Source: Zygotorulaspora mrakii | Lineage: Eukaryota; Ascomycota; Saccharomycetes; Saccharomycetales; Saccharomycetaceae | Direction: 5' to 3' | Length of the DNA: 64,000 nt | NCBI RefSeq assembly: GCF_013402915.1 | Contig: NC_050720.1 | Location: 62,001 to 126,000 of the forward strand | In this document: piece by piece, positions 20,142 to 31,263 of the stretch | How the letters are laid out: every line of letters starts with the position of its first letter | Position numbering within the stretch: the first letter of the stretch is position 1 | Program-made: the position numbers and the translations under genes | The notes under the pieces: generated by a model | Database searches by the model: none | The model's input: the letters and a program-made list of their open reading frames with translations, nothing else | What the model was told of the DNA's origin: nothing

Positions 20142-22862
20142 TTAAAGTTTTTTCTTTCCTATTGAAGAGAATAGACCTCTTGATTTTCTGGATTGTAATA
20201 TCACTTTTTTTGTTAAATGTGTCATATTTTGATTTACGCTGGCAACAGTATTTATTACGGAATGTTTTCTGTTCAGTTCGTCAGCATGTGCGTATGCGTC
20301 TCTAACATGGTTGCTAACTTTGTACTCTTCGAAAAGGTAGTCTTTATCAGATTTTGACGAAGATTTGAGACTATAGCTTAGCCAAGTTTGTATTCCCGTA
20401 TCGTAATGCTGTGATTCCTTCCAGTGGTCTCGCAGCTGTTGAATTTTCTGCTCGTGTGATATGTTGCTATTGAGCATCTTATTGATGTCCATAGACGGCA
20501 CCTTATTTTTCTGTGAAATCTTTGCTATCTCCTTTGAATCAGGGACTTGCAAGCTAAAAACTTCCTTGAAATGAGTTTGAGGAGGACCAGAATCCCCTTC
20601 TAGAGAACTTGTGGTAAGAGAGGTTCCTAAAGACTTTGGATCGTCGGAACTGTCATTATGGCTCATTTCAGCTGCATACTCCGGAAGTGGTGGTGCACTT
20701 TGATTATTTGCAATCAACCCCGGTACATTGAATACAGTATGGTTGTCATATATTGTCCTCGTATCTCTTATAGTTTCCATATCGGCTTCTGTGTCTTCCG
20801 AAGGGAATGCATCCCACGAGCTCTCGACTTCACTGTAAGCGGAGGGAATACGTGGTTTCATGCTAGAAGGTGTTAGATCTATCAATTTACCATTTTCATC
20901 GTAAACGTATCCAGGTGGGGCGGCTCTATTTGAACTGTCTTCTAAAAAACCATTTCTAAAAGCTTCAGTGTTTGGCCTCCATTTGCCAAGGTTGACTGAC
21001 TGACGTGTGTTTATTGGACTTGTCTCTTCACCTGTATCGTAGTCCTTTTCAATGATTTCTTTATCAGTATCCTTCTTGACAATATCTCTCTCGGTTATAC
21101 TTTTTTCAGAGACACTTTTTTCAATGATGTCTTTCTCAGAAATTCCTTTCTCAGCGACATCATTTTCAGTAATATTATTCGCGATAACATCATTCTCAGT
21201 TGTAACTTTCTCGGTGATCTCTTGGACATCACTTTGCGTCGCAGAATTAGCTCGGAAATGTTTTTCATTACGAGAGTTAGTATTATCTGGAGAAGCTTGC
21301 TCCATAGCGGAGCTCGACAGAGTATCGACATCGCCGTTCTTTTCATTATCATCTCCATTTTTTCCATGTGAATCATCATCCTCCTCCTCCTCCTCCTCAT
21401 CACTTATCATTTTGTTAAAGTACCCAGATTTTGATACTTTCATTGCATCCTCATCGCTGCCCTCTTCATGGCCCTCTTCATGGTCCTCTATTTGACTTTC
21501 TTTATCAGAAGTTTCTGATCTCCAACTATTGTTATGATTTCTATGACCTGCGTCCGAACGCAATTCATGTTCACTTTCAGACTTCACTGCCCTGTATTTT
21601 ATAGAATCGGTGTACGAAAGATCGTCACCACCGTCATCCGACGAATAATCATCATAAGATGATTGTCTCGTCTGTGAAAAGCTATCGTTAATAGAAGGCG
21701 AATATTTTCGCTCATCATCACTAGCTGTCTTCTGCTGTATTTCTATCACAGGTTTCTCTTCCCCATCATTTTCTGCATCATTAATGTCATTACTGCCTTG
21801 AGTAATATGTGGTGCGGATAAAGGAGGCGTGCAAAAACTTTCCTCCGGCTCCACTGACGTTCTTGTATAGGGCTCATCAACTATTCTTTTATCTTGTATG
21901 TTCGTATTATCATAACTATTGTCCTCTTGGTTGTTCTTTTTGTATTCGTCGCTGTCATCCTCAGAGGGAGATGCGTCTTGTTCTTCCGATTCTGAATCAC
22001 GGGTCATATGATCTGACGTATTCCCACTTACAACATAATCTTTTTCTTCATCGTTCCCATCGTCAGGCTCAATAAGGTTAGAAAAATATCCACTCTTTGA
22101 AACTTCATATTGCGCATCGTCACTGACTTCATAGCCACTTACCACGTCGCTATCGGCTTCGTCGCCGTTGGCCTCGCTATCACTCAATTCCTTTTCTCCG
22201 GTCTCATTTTTTACAAATATTCTTGTGTTGCTGTCTTTGTCATCTTGTTTATCTTGAGTTTGATCTTCTTTAGAACCGCTTTCCACTCCTTTAATCATAG
22301 GAATCTCATCATCGTTCTCATAATCAGCCTTGTCTAGTTCTTGATCAACGCTTTCAAACTTTCCTAGTACCTTACTGTGATTTATGTCCGGAGACATCTC
22401 TTTGGAAATTTGTACCATCAGGTTTTCCAATCCTTCATTAACGGGAGTCCTTCTAGTCTGCATCGAGCCCTTAGAACTAGTATTTGATGAGGTTTTCCGT
22501 AATCTTGGAGTCTCTAAAGAGCCACTGCTCTCTTCAAAAGGTACCTGTTGTTGCAATGGTAACTGCGGAGATTTAAGCTCTTGTGAGACAATTTCACTTT
22601 TTGGCTCAACAGCTTCATCAGCACCCACAATTCCATCATTTCCATCCTTCAAGGTATCTCTGGCATCGGTATCCATATAAGCTAATTTGGGTAGGTTTGG
22701 CAACTTCGCAATGGTACCTTTTCTTGAAACCATTGTCTCCCTGCGATCATTCCCTTCATCTGAAGTGTTTTCATCGCTGCTATCCCAGCCAGAGCCATCA
22801 TAAGAGGCCTGCGACGCACTCACCCAGCGGTACGACTTCTTCCTCTCCACGTGGTCCGCCAT
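20142..22862 (-). CDS. FYV8: Fyv8-like acidic disordered protein
   Basis: This 906-residue protein begins with a conserved box YRWVSASQASYDGSGWDSSDE typical of Fyv8 (YGR196C, about 817 residues, cellular role unclear). The middle is highly acidic and serine-rich, with YEVSKSGYFSN- and KVSKSGYFNKMISDEE-type short motifs appearing twice (about residues 250 and 475). A degenerate repeat of ITEKD-like units lies at about 550-605. The C-terminal 150 residues are less acidic and end in a basic RKSRGLFSSIGKKKL. The neighbours SKI6 and TMA22 fit the ancestral order. Function is not evident from sequence. Confidence 0.85.
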   Translation of the reverse strand: MADHVERKKSYRWVSASQASYDGSGWDSSDENTSDEGNDRRETMVSRKGTIAKLPNLPKLAYMDTDARDTLKDGNDGIVGADEAVEPKSEIVSQELKSPQLPLQQQVPFEESSGSLETPRLRKTSSNTSSKGSMQTRRTPVNEGLENLMVQISKEMSPDINHSKVLGKFESVDQELDKADYENDDEIPMIKGVESGSKEDQTQDKQDDKDSNTRIFVKNETGEKELSDSEANGDEADSDVVSGYEVSDDAQYEVSKSGYFSNLIEPDDGNDEEKDYVVSGNTSDHMTRDSESEEQDASPSEDDSDEYKKNNQEDNSYDNTNIQDKRIVDEPYTRTSVEPEESFCTPPLSAPHITQGSNDINDAENDGEEKPVIEIQQKTASDDERKYSPSINDSFSQTRQSSYDDYSSDDGGDDLSYTDSIKYRAVKSESEHELRSDAGHRNHNNSWRSETSDKESQIEDHEEGHEEGSDEDAMKVSKSGYFNKMISDEEEEEEDDDSHGKNGDDNEKNGDVDTLSSSAMEQASPDNTNSRNEKHFRANSATQSDVQEITEKVTTENDVIANNITENDVAEKGISEKDIIEKSVSEKSITERDIVKKDTDKEIIEKDYDTGEETSPINTRQSVNLGKWRPNTEAFRNGFLEDSSNRAAPPGYVYDENGKLIDLTPSSMKPRIPSAYSEVESSWDAFPSEDTEADMETIRDTRTIYDNHTVFNVPGLIANNQSAPPLPEYAAEMSHNDSSDDPKSLGTSLTTSSLEGDSGPPQTHFKEVFSLQVPDSKEIAKISQKNKVPSMDINKMLNSNISHEQKIQQLRDHWKESQHYDTGIQTWLSYSLKSSSKSDKDYLFEEYKVSNHVRDAYAHADELNRKHSVINTVASVNQNMTHLTKKVILQSRKSRGLFSSIGKKKL
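21045..21225 (-). repeat. Degenerate 5-residue coding repeat in FYV8
   Basis: The FYV8 frame here encodes about ten consecutive units of the type [I/V]-x-E-[K/N]-[D/S/G]: ITEND, ISEKD, IIEKS, VSEKS, ITERD, IIEKD. The units are imperfect at both DNA and protein level, which suggests slippage-driven growth followed by drift. Confidence 0.8.
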
Positions 22863-23345
22863 GTCAACCAGATAAAATAAACCACACCGTGAGCTACTTT
22901 TAGGCAGAAAACAGACCTGATAGTAATGTTTCGATGAGTCAATTCAAAGCCTTAACATTGTACAGAAACCAAATCAAACATGACCTTTTACAATTGAGCC
23001 CTCAAGTCGTTGGCGATGACAAGTGAGTATAAAAATACCATAATAAAAACACTCTAGCATGTGTAAACTACGAGAGTCACCAAGACCTTAACTATTACTG
23101 CTCTATACTAATATACTACCACGAGCTTATTCCAGGTTGGCACTTTGACCTTCTCTGGTCTCCTTGACTTGGGTATTCCTATATCATGTTTTTGGCACCC
23201 AAACATGTGGGCAGCATCATTATGCTATTTTTTCAGAGCGAGTGAAATATCAAATTTAATAAAATTTAATAAAAAATAGACAAAATTCAATTTCAAGAAG
23301 AAGAAGTATAACTCTTTGATTCGGCTTATTGAAATCTAATCAACA
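22863..23345. other. FYV8-TMA22 intergenic region with a small open frame
   Basis: This 483-bp divergent promoter region contains a 30-codon ATG frame at 22934-23026 with an LYR-like triplet. Next to it are intron-like signals: GTGAGT at 23023, TACTAAT at 23106-23112 and a CAG at 23133-23135. No other gene was recognised. Confidence 0.4.
22934..23026 (+). CDS. Small open frame with LYR-like motif, possibly spliced
   Basis: The frame encodes 30 residues beginning MSQFKALTLYRNQIKHDLL. The ALTLYR pattern resembles the start of LYR-motif mitochondrial proteins, but these are normally longer than 70 residues. The stop TGA overlaps a GTGAGT sequence, and a TACTAAT branch-like site lies about 85 bp on. 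Splicing to the CAG at 23133-23135 would add only three residues. Splicing to the AG at 23124-23125 would open a frame to about 23279, but a GAG acceptor is unusual. It may be a real microprotein, an exon of a two-exon gene, or chance. Confidence 0.3.
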   Translation: MSQFKALTLYRNQIKHDLLQLSPQVVGDDK

Positions 23346-23957
23346 ATGCTAAGAAGTCCTCTATACTGTGCTGTTTGCTCACTGCCTCCAGAGTATTGTG
23401 AATTCACAGGTAAACTAAAACGCTGCAAAGTATGGTTACGAGATGCGCACCCAGCGACATATAAAATACTATATGATGCAGAGGACGACTCTGTGGATGC
23501 TGTCAGTGGTAAGCTAGCAGAATCATCAATTGGTGAGGAGAGAGAGGAGAAATTAGAGAAAGATCTGCTAAAATTACAAGCGAAACAAGAAAACAGGGAA
23601 CAAAGAGAACTCCAAATGAAACTATCATCAAAAGTTGTCATCAAAAGAGAAGCAAGAACCAAGAAAAAATCTCTTGTTGCAATTTCAGGATTGGAAGTTT
23701 TCGAAATTGATATGAAAAAGTTGGCAAAGACTTTTGCATCAAAATTTGCAACAGGATGTTCTGTCGCCAAAAATGTTGAAAAGAAGGAAGAAATAATTGT
23801 CCAAGGGGATGTATTGGAAGGTGTAGAGAAATACATTCATGCATTACTGGAGGAAAAGGGTTTGAAAGATGTAAAAGTTGAGGTTGTGGATGTTAAGAAG
23901 AAGAAAAAACCGGATACCGCTGCTGCAGGTGGAGATCAGTCAAAATCATCAAAATAG
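23346..23957 (+). CDS. TMA22: Density-regulated protein family factor Tma22 (DENR)
   Basis: This 203-residue protein is the orthologue of YJR014W. With Tma20 (MCT-1) it recycles 40S subunits by removing deacylated tRNA after termination. An N-terminal metal-binding cysteine region (YCAVCSLPPEYCEFTGKLKRC) precedes a charged helical linker with KLAESSIGEEREEKLEKDLL. The C-terminal SUI1/eIF1-like domain (about 100-185) contains the ISGLEVFEIDMKKLAKTFA stretch. A lysine-rich tail ends the protein. The ATG at 23346 gives a start collinear with the yeast protein. Confidence 0.96.
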   Translation: MLRSPLYCAVCSLPPEYCEFTGKLKRCKVWLRDAHPATYKILYDAEDDSVDAVSGKLAESSIGEEREEKLEKDLLKLQAKQENREQRELQMKLSSKVVIKREARTKKKSLVAISGLEVFEIDMKKLAKTFASKFATGCSVAKNVEKKEEIIVQGDVLEGVEKYIHALLEEKGLKDVKVEVVDVKKKKKPDTAAAGGDQSKSSK

Positions 23958-24045
23958 AAAGAAGAATGAATAATTAAGATATTATATAATTTAAAAAATA
24001 GGCTGTCTTACGTAATTCGTAAAATGACTATTTTCTATCACAGTT

Positions 24046-25455
24046 TTACGACTTAGCGGATGCCTGTAGTAGTTGTTGTTGTTCTTGTTGTTGTGCAGCA
24101 GCTTCCTTTTGCTTTTTTATCCTCTGTCCAACGATTTTCATTGCGAATGGGAAGCAAGCAGTATTAATGGCCACCCAGGCGACTAAAACACCGTAATTTC
24201 TACCCATTTTATGTCTTGATAGATTCAAAAAGATAACTTTGTAAATGTCAACACCATTATGAATAGGCATTGCATAACCATAACGATAAAATTGATTGTT
24301 CAGAACAAATGGGTAAAACGAGCAGGAAATATTCAAAACAATCCATGTCGTTAACCAAAAACCCAAATATTGTGGACCATAAACAAATATTACACTGATC
24401 ATGTTCTCGTTTGCACCGCCCAGAGCCATCATCAATAACCATGTTGACATCCAATAAACCACAAAACCGCCTCTGCCGAATGCCAGAGTGAAATTGATAC
24501 GGTAAATAGCCGATACGGTGCAAAAAAACAGAGACAGCAGAAAGTAAGTCAACCATGAAATAGCAATTCTGTAAATTATCATATGCTTTGGTTTCAACAA
24601 CTGTGCCATCTCCGCGTGTAAAGGTCCGAACAGCGATAGCTGGAAAAAAGTCAGCAACAAACAGTAAATCAAACCGACTTGCAGAGGACTTAATAGAACC
24701 GTGTCGTAAAACGAACGATAATCTATATAGTTAAATTTCATATCGGAGACATTTATCACAGTAGCTGGGTCTATCGTCGCCGCATCCTGGTCACCGCGGG
24801 AAGTAATATTGGAAATAAGTTGTGGCAGGTAAGTTGAGCGGTAATAGTTCGCATACAAATTTTCCAAAGTTTGCATATTTGGCAAGATAGAGGCTCTAAC
24901 ACTCGACGGATCACGGCCACTCATGAACCAAACGTCGAAGTACGAGTCTGGTGTAAAACTCCTGTTACCATCTGTGTTTCCTAGCAATGTGTTGTACAAA
25001 TCGTCAGTTGCGTTCGGTTTTGCGTTCAGCGCTAGCCAGTATTGCTCTCCGTAGACCAGATCTCTGACTTTGTCACTAATTTCGTCCACCGTCACATTAT
25101 ACTCATCCATGAATTCACTCTGACTGTACACATGCCACGTACAGGGCACGCTGGAGATAAGAGAGGGCAGTTCTTGCGTCATCGTAACCGGAACCACCTC
25201 GGACTCGTCCTGTATGACCGTCAGAACGCTAACCTTGAACATGTAGTGATCTCTATTGTACGCGGCGCCCCAGTATATCGAAAGCACCGTGATCACAACC
25301 GCACCCAGCAGCAGATTGGTCTGCAAAAATATCCTCAAGATCTTTTTCCGATGATCCTTCAGCCGCGGGGAAAGAAACCCAGTTTGCGACCTTCTCAGAG
25401 GCAATTGGCCTTCATTTTCGAGATCGCCCGACACCTTGTCGTCGCTACCTCCGTC

Positions 25456-25486
<31 letters not shown>

Positions 25487-25668
25487 GGGTACTCCTTTCT
25501 GAAGCTGCAAACCGATTCCGCACTGGACGAGTCGTTAGACCTGCACTTTGTGTTGCTGTCGCGTCCTTCCGTCTTCTCCATCTCAACGGCGATATCCGCT
25601 ACAGCCATCTCTTCGACACCGTTGGCGGCGGTCGGCACCTGTCTCTCCATCGCTTGCTCCGGAACCAT
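24046..25668 (-). CDS. SNG1: SNG1-type membrane protein (DUF3533)
   Basis: This 540-residue protein begins at the ATG at 25668 (MVPEQAMERQVPT); the frame is open further upstream but has no other in-frame ATG there. S. cerevisiae Sng1 confers nitrosoguanidine resistance and affects membrane lipid asymmetry; the mechanism is unclear. The N-terminus is hydrophilic and includes ten glutamines (residues 62-71). One membrane segment lies near 130-150, then a large extracytoplasmic loop with several N-glycosylation sequons, then five or six hydrophobic segments. A glutamine-rich tail ends the protein. One gene stands here for both SNG1 (YGR197C) and YJR015W of S. cerevisiae. The minus strand matches SNG1. 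Confidence 0.9.
25456..25485 (-). repeat. CAG trinucleotide tract (polyglutamine in SNG1)
   Basis: Nine CAG codons and one CAA on the minus strand encode ten glutamines in the cytosolic N-terminal part of the SNG1 protein. The near-pure CAG run is prone to length change. Confidence 0.95.
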
Positions 25669-26741
25669 CTTTTCTTCTAGACGAGATACACACGAACTGA
25701 TGCAACTGCTAAGAGCCGTGCCTGTATTGAAAAGCCTGTCCAATGAGTCAGTCAACCTACTTCGTTCCGTGGCCTGTCGCTCTACGACGTGCGACTATCC
25801 AACCCACACTTGACCTGCTTGTTTAAGTACAAACCGGCCTTGACTGCAGAATCCACCCAACCGGAACCTGTGGCCGTTTCACCTATCCATGTCAGCTATC
25901 TCCATCTACAAACTTGTTGACCAATACCACACTACAACTGCTTTTTTTCAACTCTGCGCGGGACGGCTGACTTGCTTACGTTATACTGCACTACACACTG
26001 CATTACACATAGCAGGGGCGGCAAGCATAAACCCGAGCATGTTCAGTAAATAGAGTTTCCCGGCTCATTACGTGAGACGTGACATGTCTGCGTCTTTATT
26101 TCCGTCGTGTGAGGCTTATTTCCGTCGTGTGACGGCTTATTTCCGTCGGACTCGTCGTGGGGGACGATGTCGTGATCTTGCCGTTTTCCTTTTTTCTGCG
26201 AGCTGAAACGTTTCTCAGACGCTTCTGAAACGGTTCTTGTGCCGTGCGTTTCTCGGAGAGAGTTTTCGCGCGAAATGGGCCGTCGGAAGCGTTGCCGTGT
26301 GTGACGACGGCGGCTATTCGGTGATCGTCCGAAACGATACCGGTTCTTACAGCATGCCGGACGGTGCCCGGACAAAACGACAGAGACGCCCGCTGTCCGG
26401 AGCGCCTCGCGCTCTCGTGCTACTTTAGCATCGTGGCTCATCAGGCAATCGGTGTGACGAAAGCCTTGTAACCTGGTCAGTGATACATAGGGTCGGTTGA
26501 GCATGTATGTAGACGTGATGTGCTTCTGAGAGCCGACTGGCCCATGCAACGTGGAGCCGTGGTGGGCAGCCGGGGTTGGACGGCGTGTGCTCTAGGTGGT
26601 GCCGTGTGTAGCGATTTGGCAGGCCGCTCGCTGTTTTTCGGGATCGCAGGGCCAAGGGCTCTGAAATCCGTTTACAAGTGCAAGAGAAGGCTGTAATGAT
26701 GGGGGTCGATTGGGACGCGGACGAGGGTCAGCAAGCTCGAA
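25669..26741. promoter_or_regulatory. Long GC-rich divergent region between SNG1 and YPP1
   Basis: This gene-free stretch of 1.07 kb becomes clearly richer in G+C from about 26150 to 26740. It holds a 20-21-bp tandem repeat at 26096-26148. The open frames inside have no recognisable protein sequence. No tRNA or snoRNA signature was seen. Confidence 0.5.
26096..26148. repeat. Tandem repeat, 20-21-bp unit, 2.6 copies
   Basis: The unit starts TTATTTCCGTCGTGTGA and occurs at 26096-26115, 26116-26136 (with one inserted C) and partially at 26137-26148. It lies in the upstream region shared by SNG1 and YPP1. Confidence 0.9.
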
Positions 26742-28991
26742 ATGCGCAGTGACACGATCGTGGGCGCCCTAAGATCCAGACTACTGGGCTCGGGTGAGTT
26801 TGACACCGGGTATCCGGCGCTCGACACGGCGTTGAGGCTTCAATTCAGACTACACTACCATCTTCTGGGCAAGGGTGTGAACAACGTGGTGGCACAAGTG
26901 TTGAAGGACGAGTGTTCTAAGTTAGAAAATGAGCTGAGAGCTTCGCAAAGCAAGTCGGTGGATGCCAACGTCAGCCAATTGGCTCTCAAAATAGTTTCCA
27001 ATGCCCGCGGTGTGATATCGTACCATTTGGGCGCGTTGAATGAAAGCAAAGAACTGCTCGTGCAGGGCGCACAGGTCGATATTGTCTGGGCAGGGTTTGC
27101 GGAGTTTCTGAATCTGGAAAATCTGTACTACAGAGGCCTCTGTAACAATGACACGGCGGTCTACGCGGAAGAGCTCTCGAACGTGGTACAGGATATACCG
27201 CCGGAATCTCACGGCATGGCATGGCACTACTTGCAGCTGATTTTCAAGTCGATGACAAGGGACCAACTGAAGACTTTGCCGGCAGACAGCGCTCTCACGT
27301 ATTTGGGGAACCTCGTCAACGGATACTGTGACGAGAACCAGTTATTGACACTTATAGATCCGCTACTCAAAGAGTCGAAATTTCCCCAGGCGAACGAATC
27401 GAATAACAAAAAGTTAATTCAGTTCCATGTCTTTCTACAGTATTTCTTCAAAAGCTCTGACACCTTTTCGCCTAAATGGTATCCGTTTATTGTATCCTCT
27501 ATTGAGAAGACTTTCCAGAGTATTGAGATATCCAAATGTGCCATGATTTACTTTGGCCATCAAGCAGAACCGGTGGTGAAGGATTCCCTGCTGAACTTTG
27601 TGAATTTCGTGAGATACACCGAAAGAAATTTTGTCATCAACAATGAAAACTATGATGACGTCATTTCGCTGATTGATTGTTTCACTTTCATTCTGAACAT
27701 TGTTAAGAATGACTCTTTCAATGTAAGCCATGTTTTCAATTTGAGTGATTCCCTCGACAGATTATTGTCCCTTTTACAGTTTTTCTATCAGAAAAACAAT
27801 TTCTCAATAATGAACGAAAATGATTCACTGAACTGGTTGGAAAACTCTTCAAAACTGCTGCTACCCTTTACAGTTTCCAATGCGCTTTCTGACGCTTGGA
27901 CTATTTTATTTTCACATAAAAAGAGCTCCTTGGATCTTTTATTATCTAATGAATTGACATCGTATCTCGCAAATGCGATGTGCGTGGAATCTAGCGAGGG
28001 AAAGCTTTGCGACTTACAGTTTCAATACTCCTATTTACTGGCTGAGAAGAGATTGATACCAGCAGCAACAAAGATTTTAAAAACTGTAATACTAGAAAAG
28101 AATCCCGATTGCTATAAAGCTTGGCATTTGTTAGCTCTCTGTGAATCAATCCGTGAAGACAAAGAATCGGCTTTTAAAATAGTTTGTTCTGTGATTGAAG
28201 CAATGAAGGAAACTCTCGCAGAGAAGAAACTGTCAAAAATTGATAGATGGCAGTACATTCATTTAAAATTGACCCAGTTAAGTCTTATTGAGGAAATTTT
28301 TGGCACCGCTGATGCTTTAGAAATGTTGCCTGAAATTTATGAACTATATGGTGATCTTTTCCCGGATGACAAAGATGAGTTTGCTTCATTTGGTAAAGAA
28401 ATCAACCAATCAAAAAACTACCTTCTTCAAATGATATGGATATTTGCAGCCAACATGTTTTTAAGGGCAGAATCTAAATCTGAATCCTGTAAAAATGCTA
28501 TAAAGGAAGCTGAAAATGTTACCAATGCATACAAAAATTTGAATTGTAACATTGCAAGGGGGTATATGTACTTGACAGAAGGCGGCATAAAAAGATCATT
28601 AAAAGAGTTCGAAAGTGTCTTATTTTATGATCAGTATAATGTCCATGCGGTGCTTGGACTTGCTGAAATTATCTTCCCCGATGAATCGAATCAATCTGAG
28701 CCATCTTTTCAAAATTATTGCGACCTGATACCAAAGGAAGAACACCTTGCTACTAGAAAAAAAGTTTTCGTGAATGAATTGGATGAATCAGCATCATGTG
28801 CAAGATTGAAATTTCTTTTGGAATATTCTATTACACAATCAATTGATGCGTATTTTACTCCAGAAATCTGGTGGTATCTTTCAATAATTTACAATAAATT
28901 TGGTGATAAAAGCTATAAAAATGCTTTACTGAACTGTATACGGTACCAAGAGACTAAACCAATTAGAGAATTTAAATTTTGTAATTTTTAA
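26742..28991 (+). CDS. YPP1: PI4-kinase complex cargo protein Ypp1 (TTC7-like)
   Basis: This 749-residue helical-repeat protein is in the place of YGR198W (817 residues) between SNG1 and PMT6. Ypp1 links the phosphatidylinositol 4-kinase Stt4 to Efr3 at the plasma membrane. Tetratricopeptide-like helices are visible in the C-terminal half, for example AWHLLALCESIREDKESAF, and the GLAEIIFPDE stretch near 640. The N-terminal 80 codons are GC-richer than the rest, following the base composition of the upstream spacer. The protein ends in a YRTSK-less short basic tail. Confidence 0.88.
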   Translation: MRSDTIVGALRSRLLGSGEFDTGYPALDTALRLQFRLHYHLLGKGVNNVVAQVLKDECSKLENELRASQSKSVDANVSQLALKIVSNARGVISYHLGALNESKELLVQGAQVDIVWAGFAEFLNLENLYYRGLCNNDTAVYAEELSNVVQDIPPESHGMAWHYLQLIFKSMTRDQLKTLPADSALTYLGNLVNGYCDENQLLTLIDPLLKESKFPQANESNNKKLIQFHVFLQYFFKSSDTFSPKWYPFIVSSIEKTFQSIEISKCAMIYFGHQAEPVVKDSLLNFVNFVRYTERNFVINNENYDDVISLIDCFTFILNIVKNDSFNVSHVFNLSDSLDRLLSLLQFFYQKNNFSIMNENDSLNWLENSSKLLLPFTVSNALSDAWTILFSHKKSSLDLLLSNELTSYLANAMCVESSEGKLCDLQFQYSYLLAEKRLIPAATKILKTVILEKNPDCYKAWHLLALCESIREDKESAFKIVCSVIEAMKETLAEKKLSKIDRWQYIHLKLTQLSLIEEIFGTADALEMLPEIYELYGDLFPDDKDEFASFGKEINQSKNYLLQMIWIFAANMFLRAESKSESCKNAIKEAENVTNAYKNLNCNIARGYMYLTEGGIKRSLKEFESVLFYDQYNVHAVLGLAEIIFPDESNQSEPSFQNYCDLIPKEEHLATRKKVFVNELDESASCARLKFLLEYSITQSIDAYFTPEIWWYLSIIYNKFGDKSYKNALLNCIRYQETKPIREFKFCNF

Positions 28992-29245
28992 ACCTTTGCA
29001 TGTAAATATATATGAACATGCATCACAATCTATTCAAATACTCCCATGGCGTCCTATTTTTCAGAGACATGAAAAGAACCGACAGCTTGATAAGTTTGTT
29101 GTTATTGATTCGGAGTTTCGATCTCGGGCGCTTATGTAGTAAGTGACCAACACTCAGTAAAAAGTTGAACAATTCTACAAAAAGATGATAAACTCAAAAC
29201 ATAGCAACATAAAAAACTATAGACAATATGTCAAGCGTAGTGTGA

Positions 29246-31263
<2,018 letters not shown>

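Noticed and set aside
21052..21495. 147-codon plus-strand frame antisense to FYV8
   Set aside because: It mirrors the repetitive acidic codons of FYV8 as a serine/phenylalanine-rich string and has no independent support.
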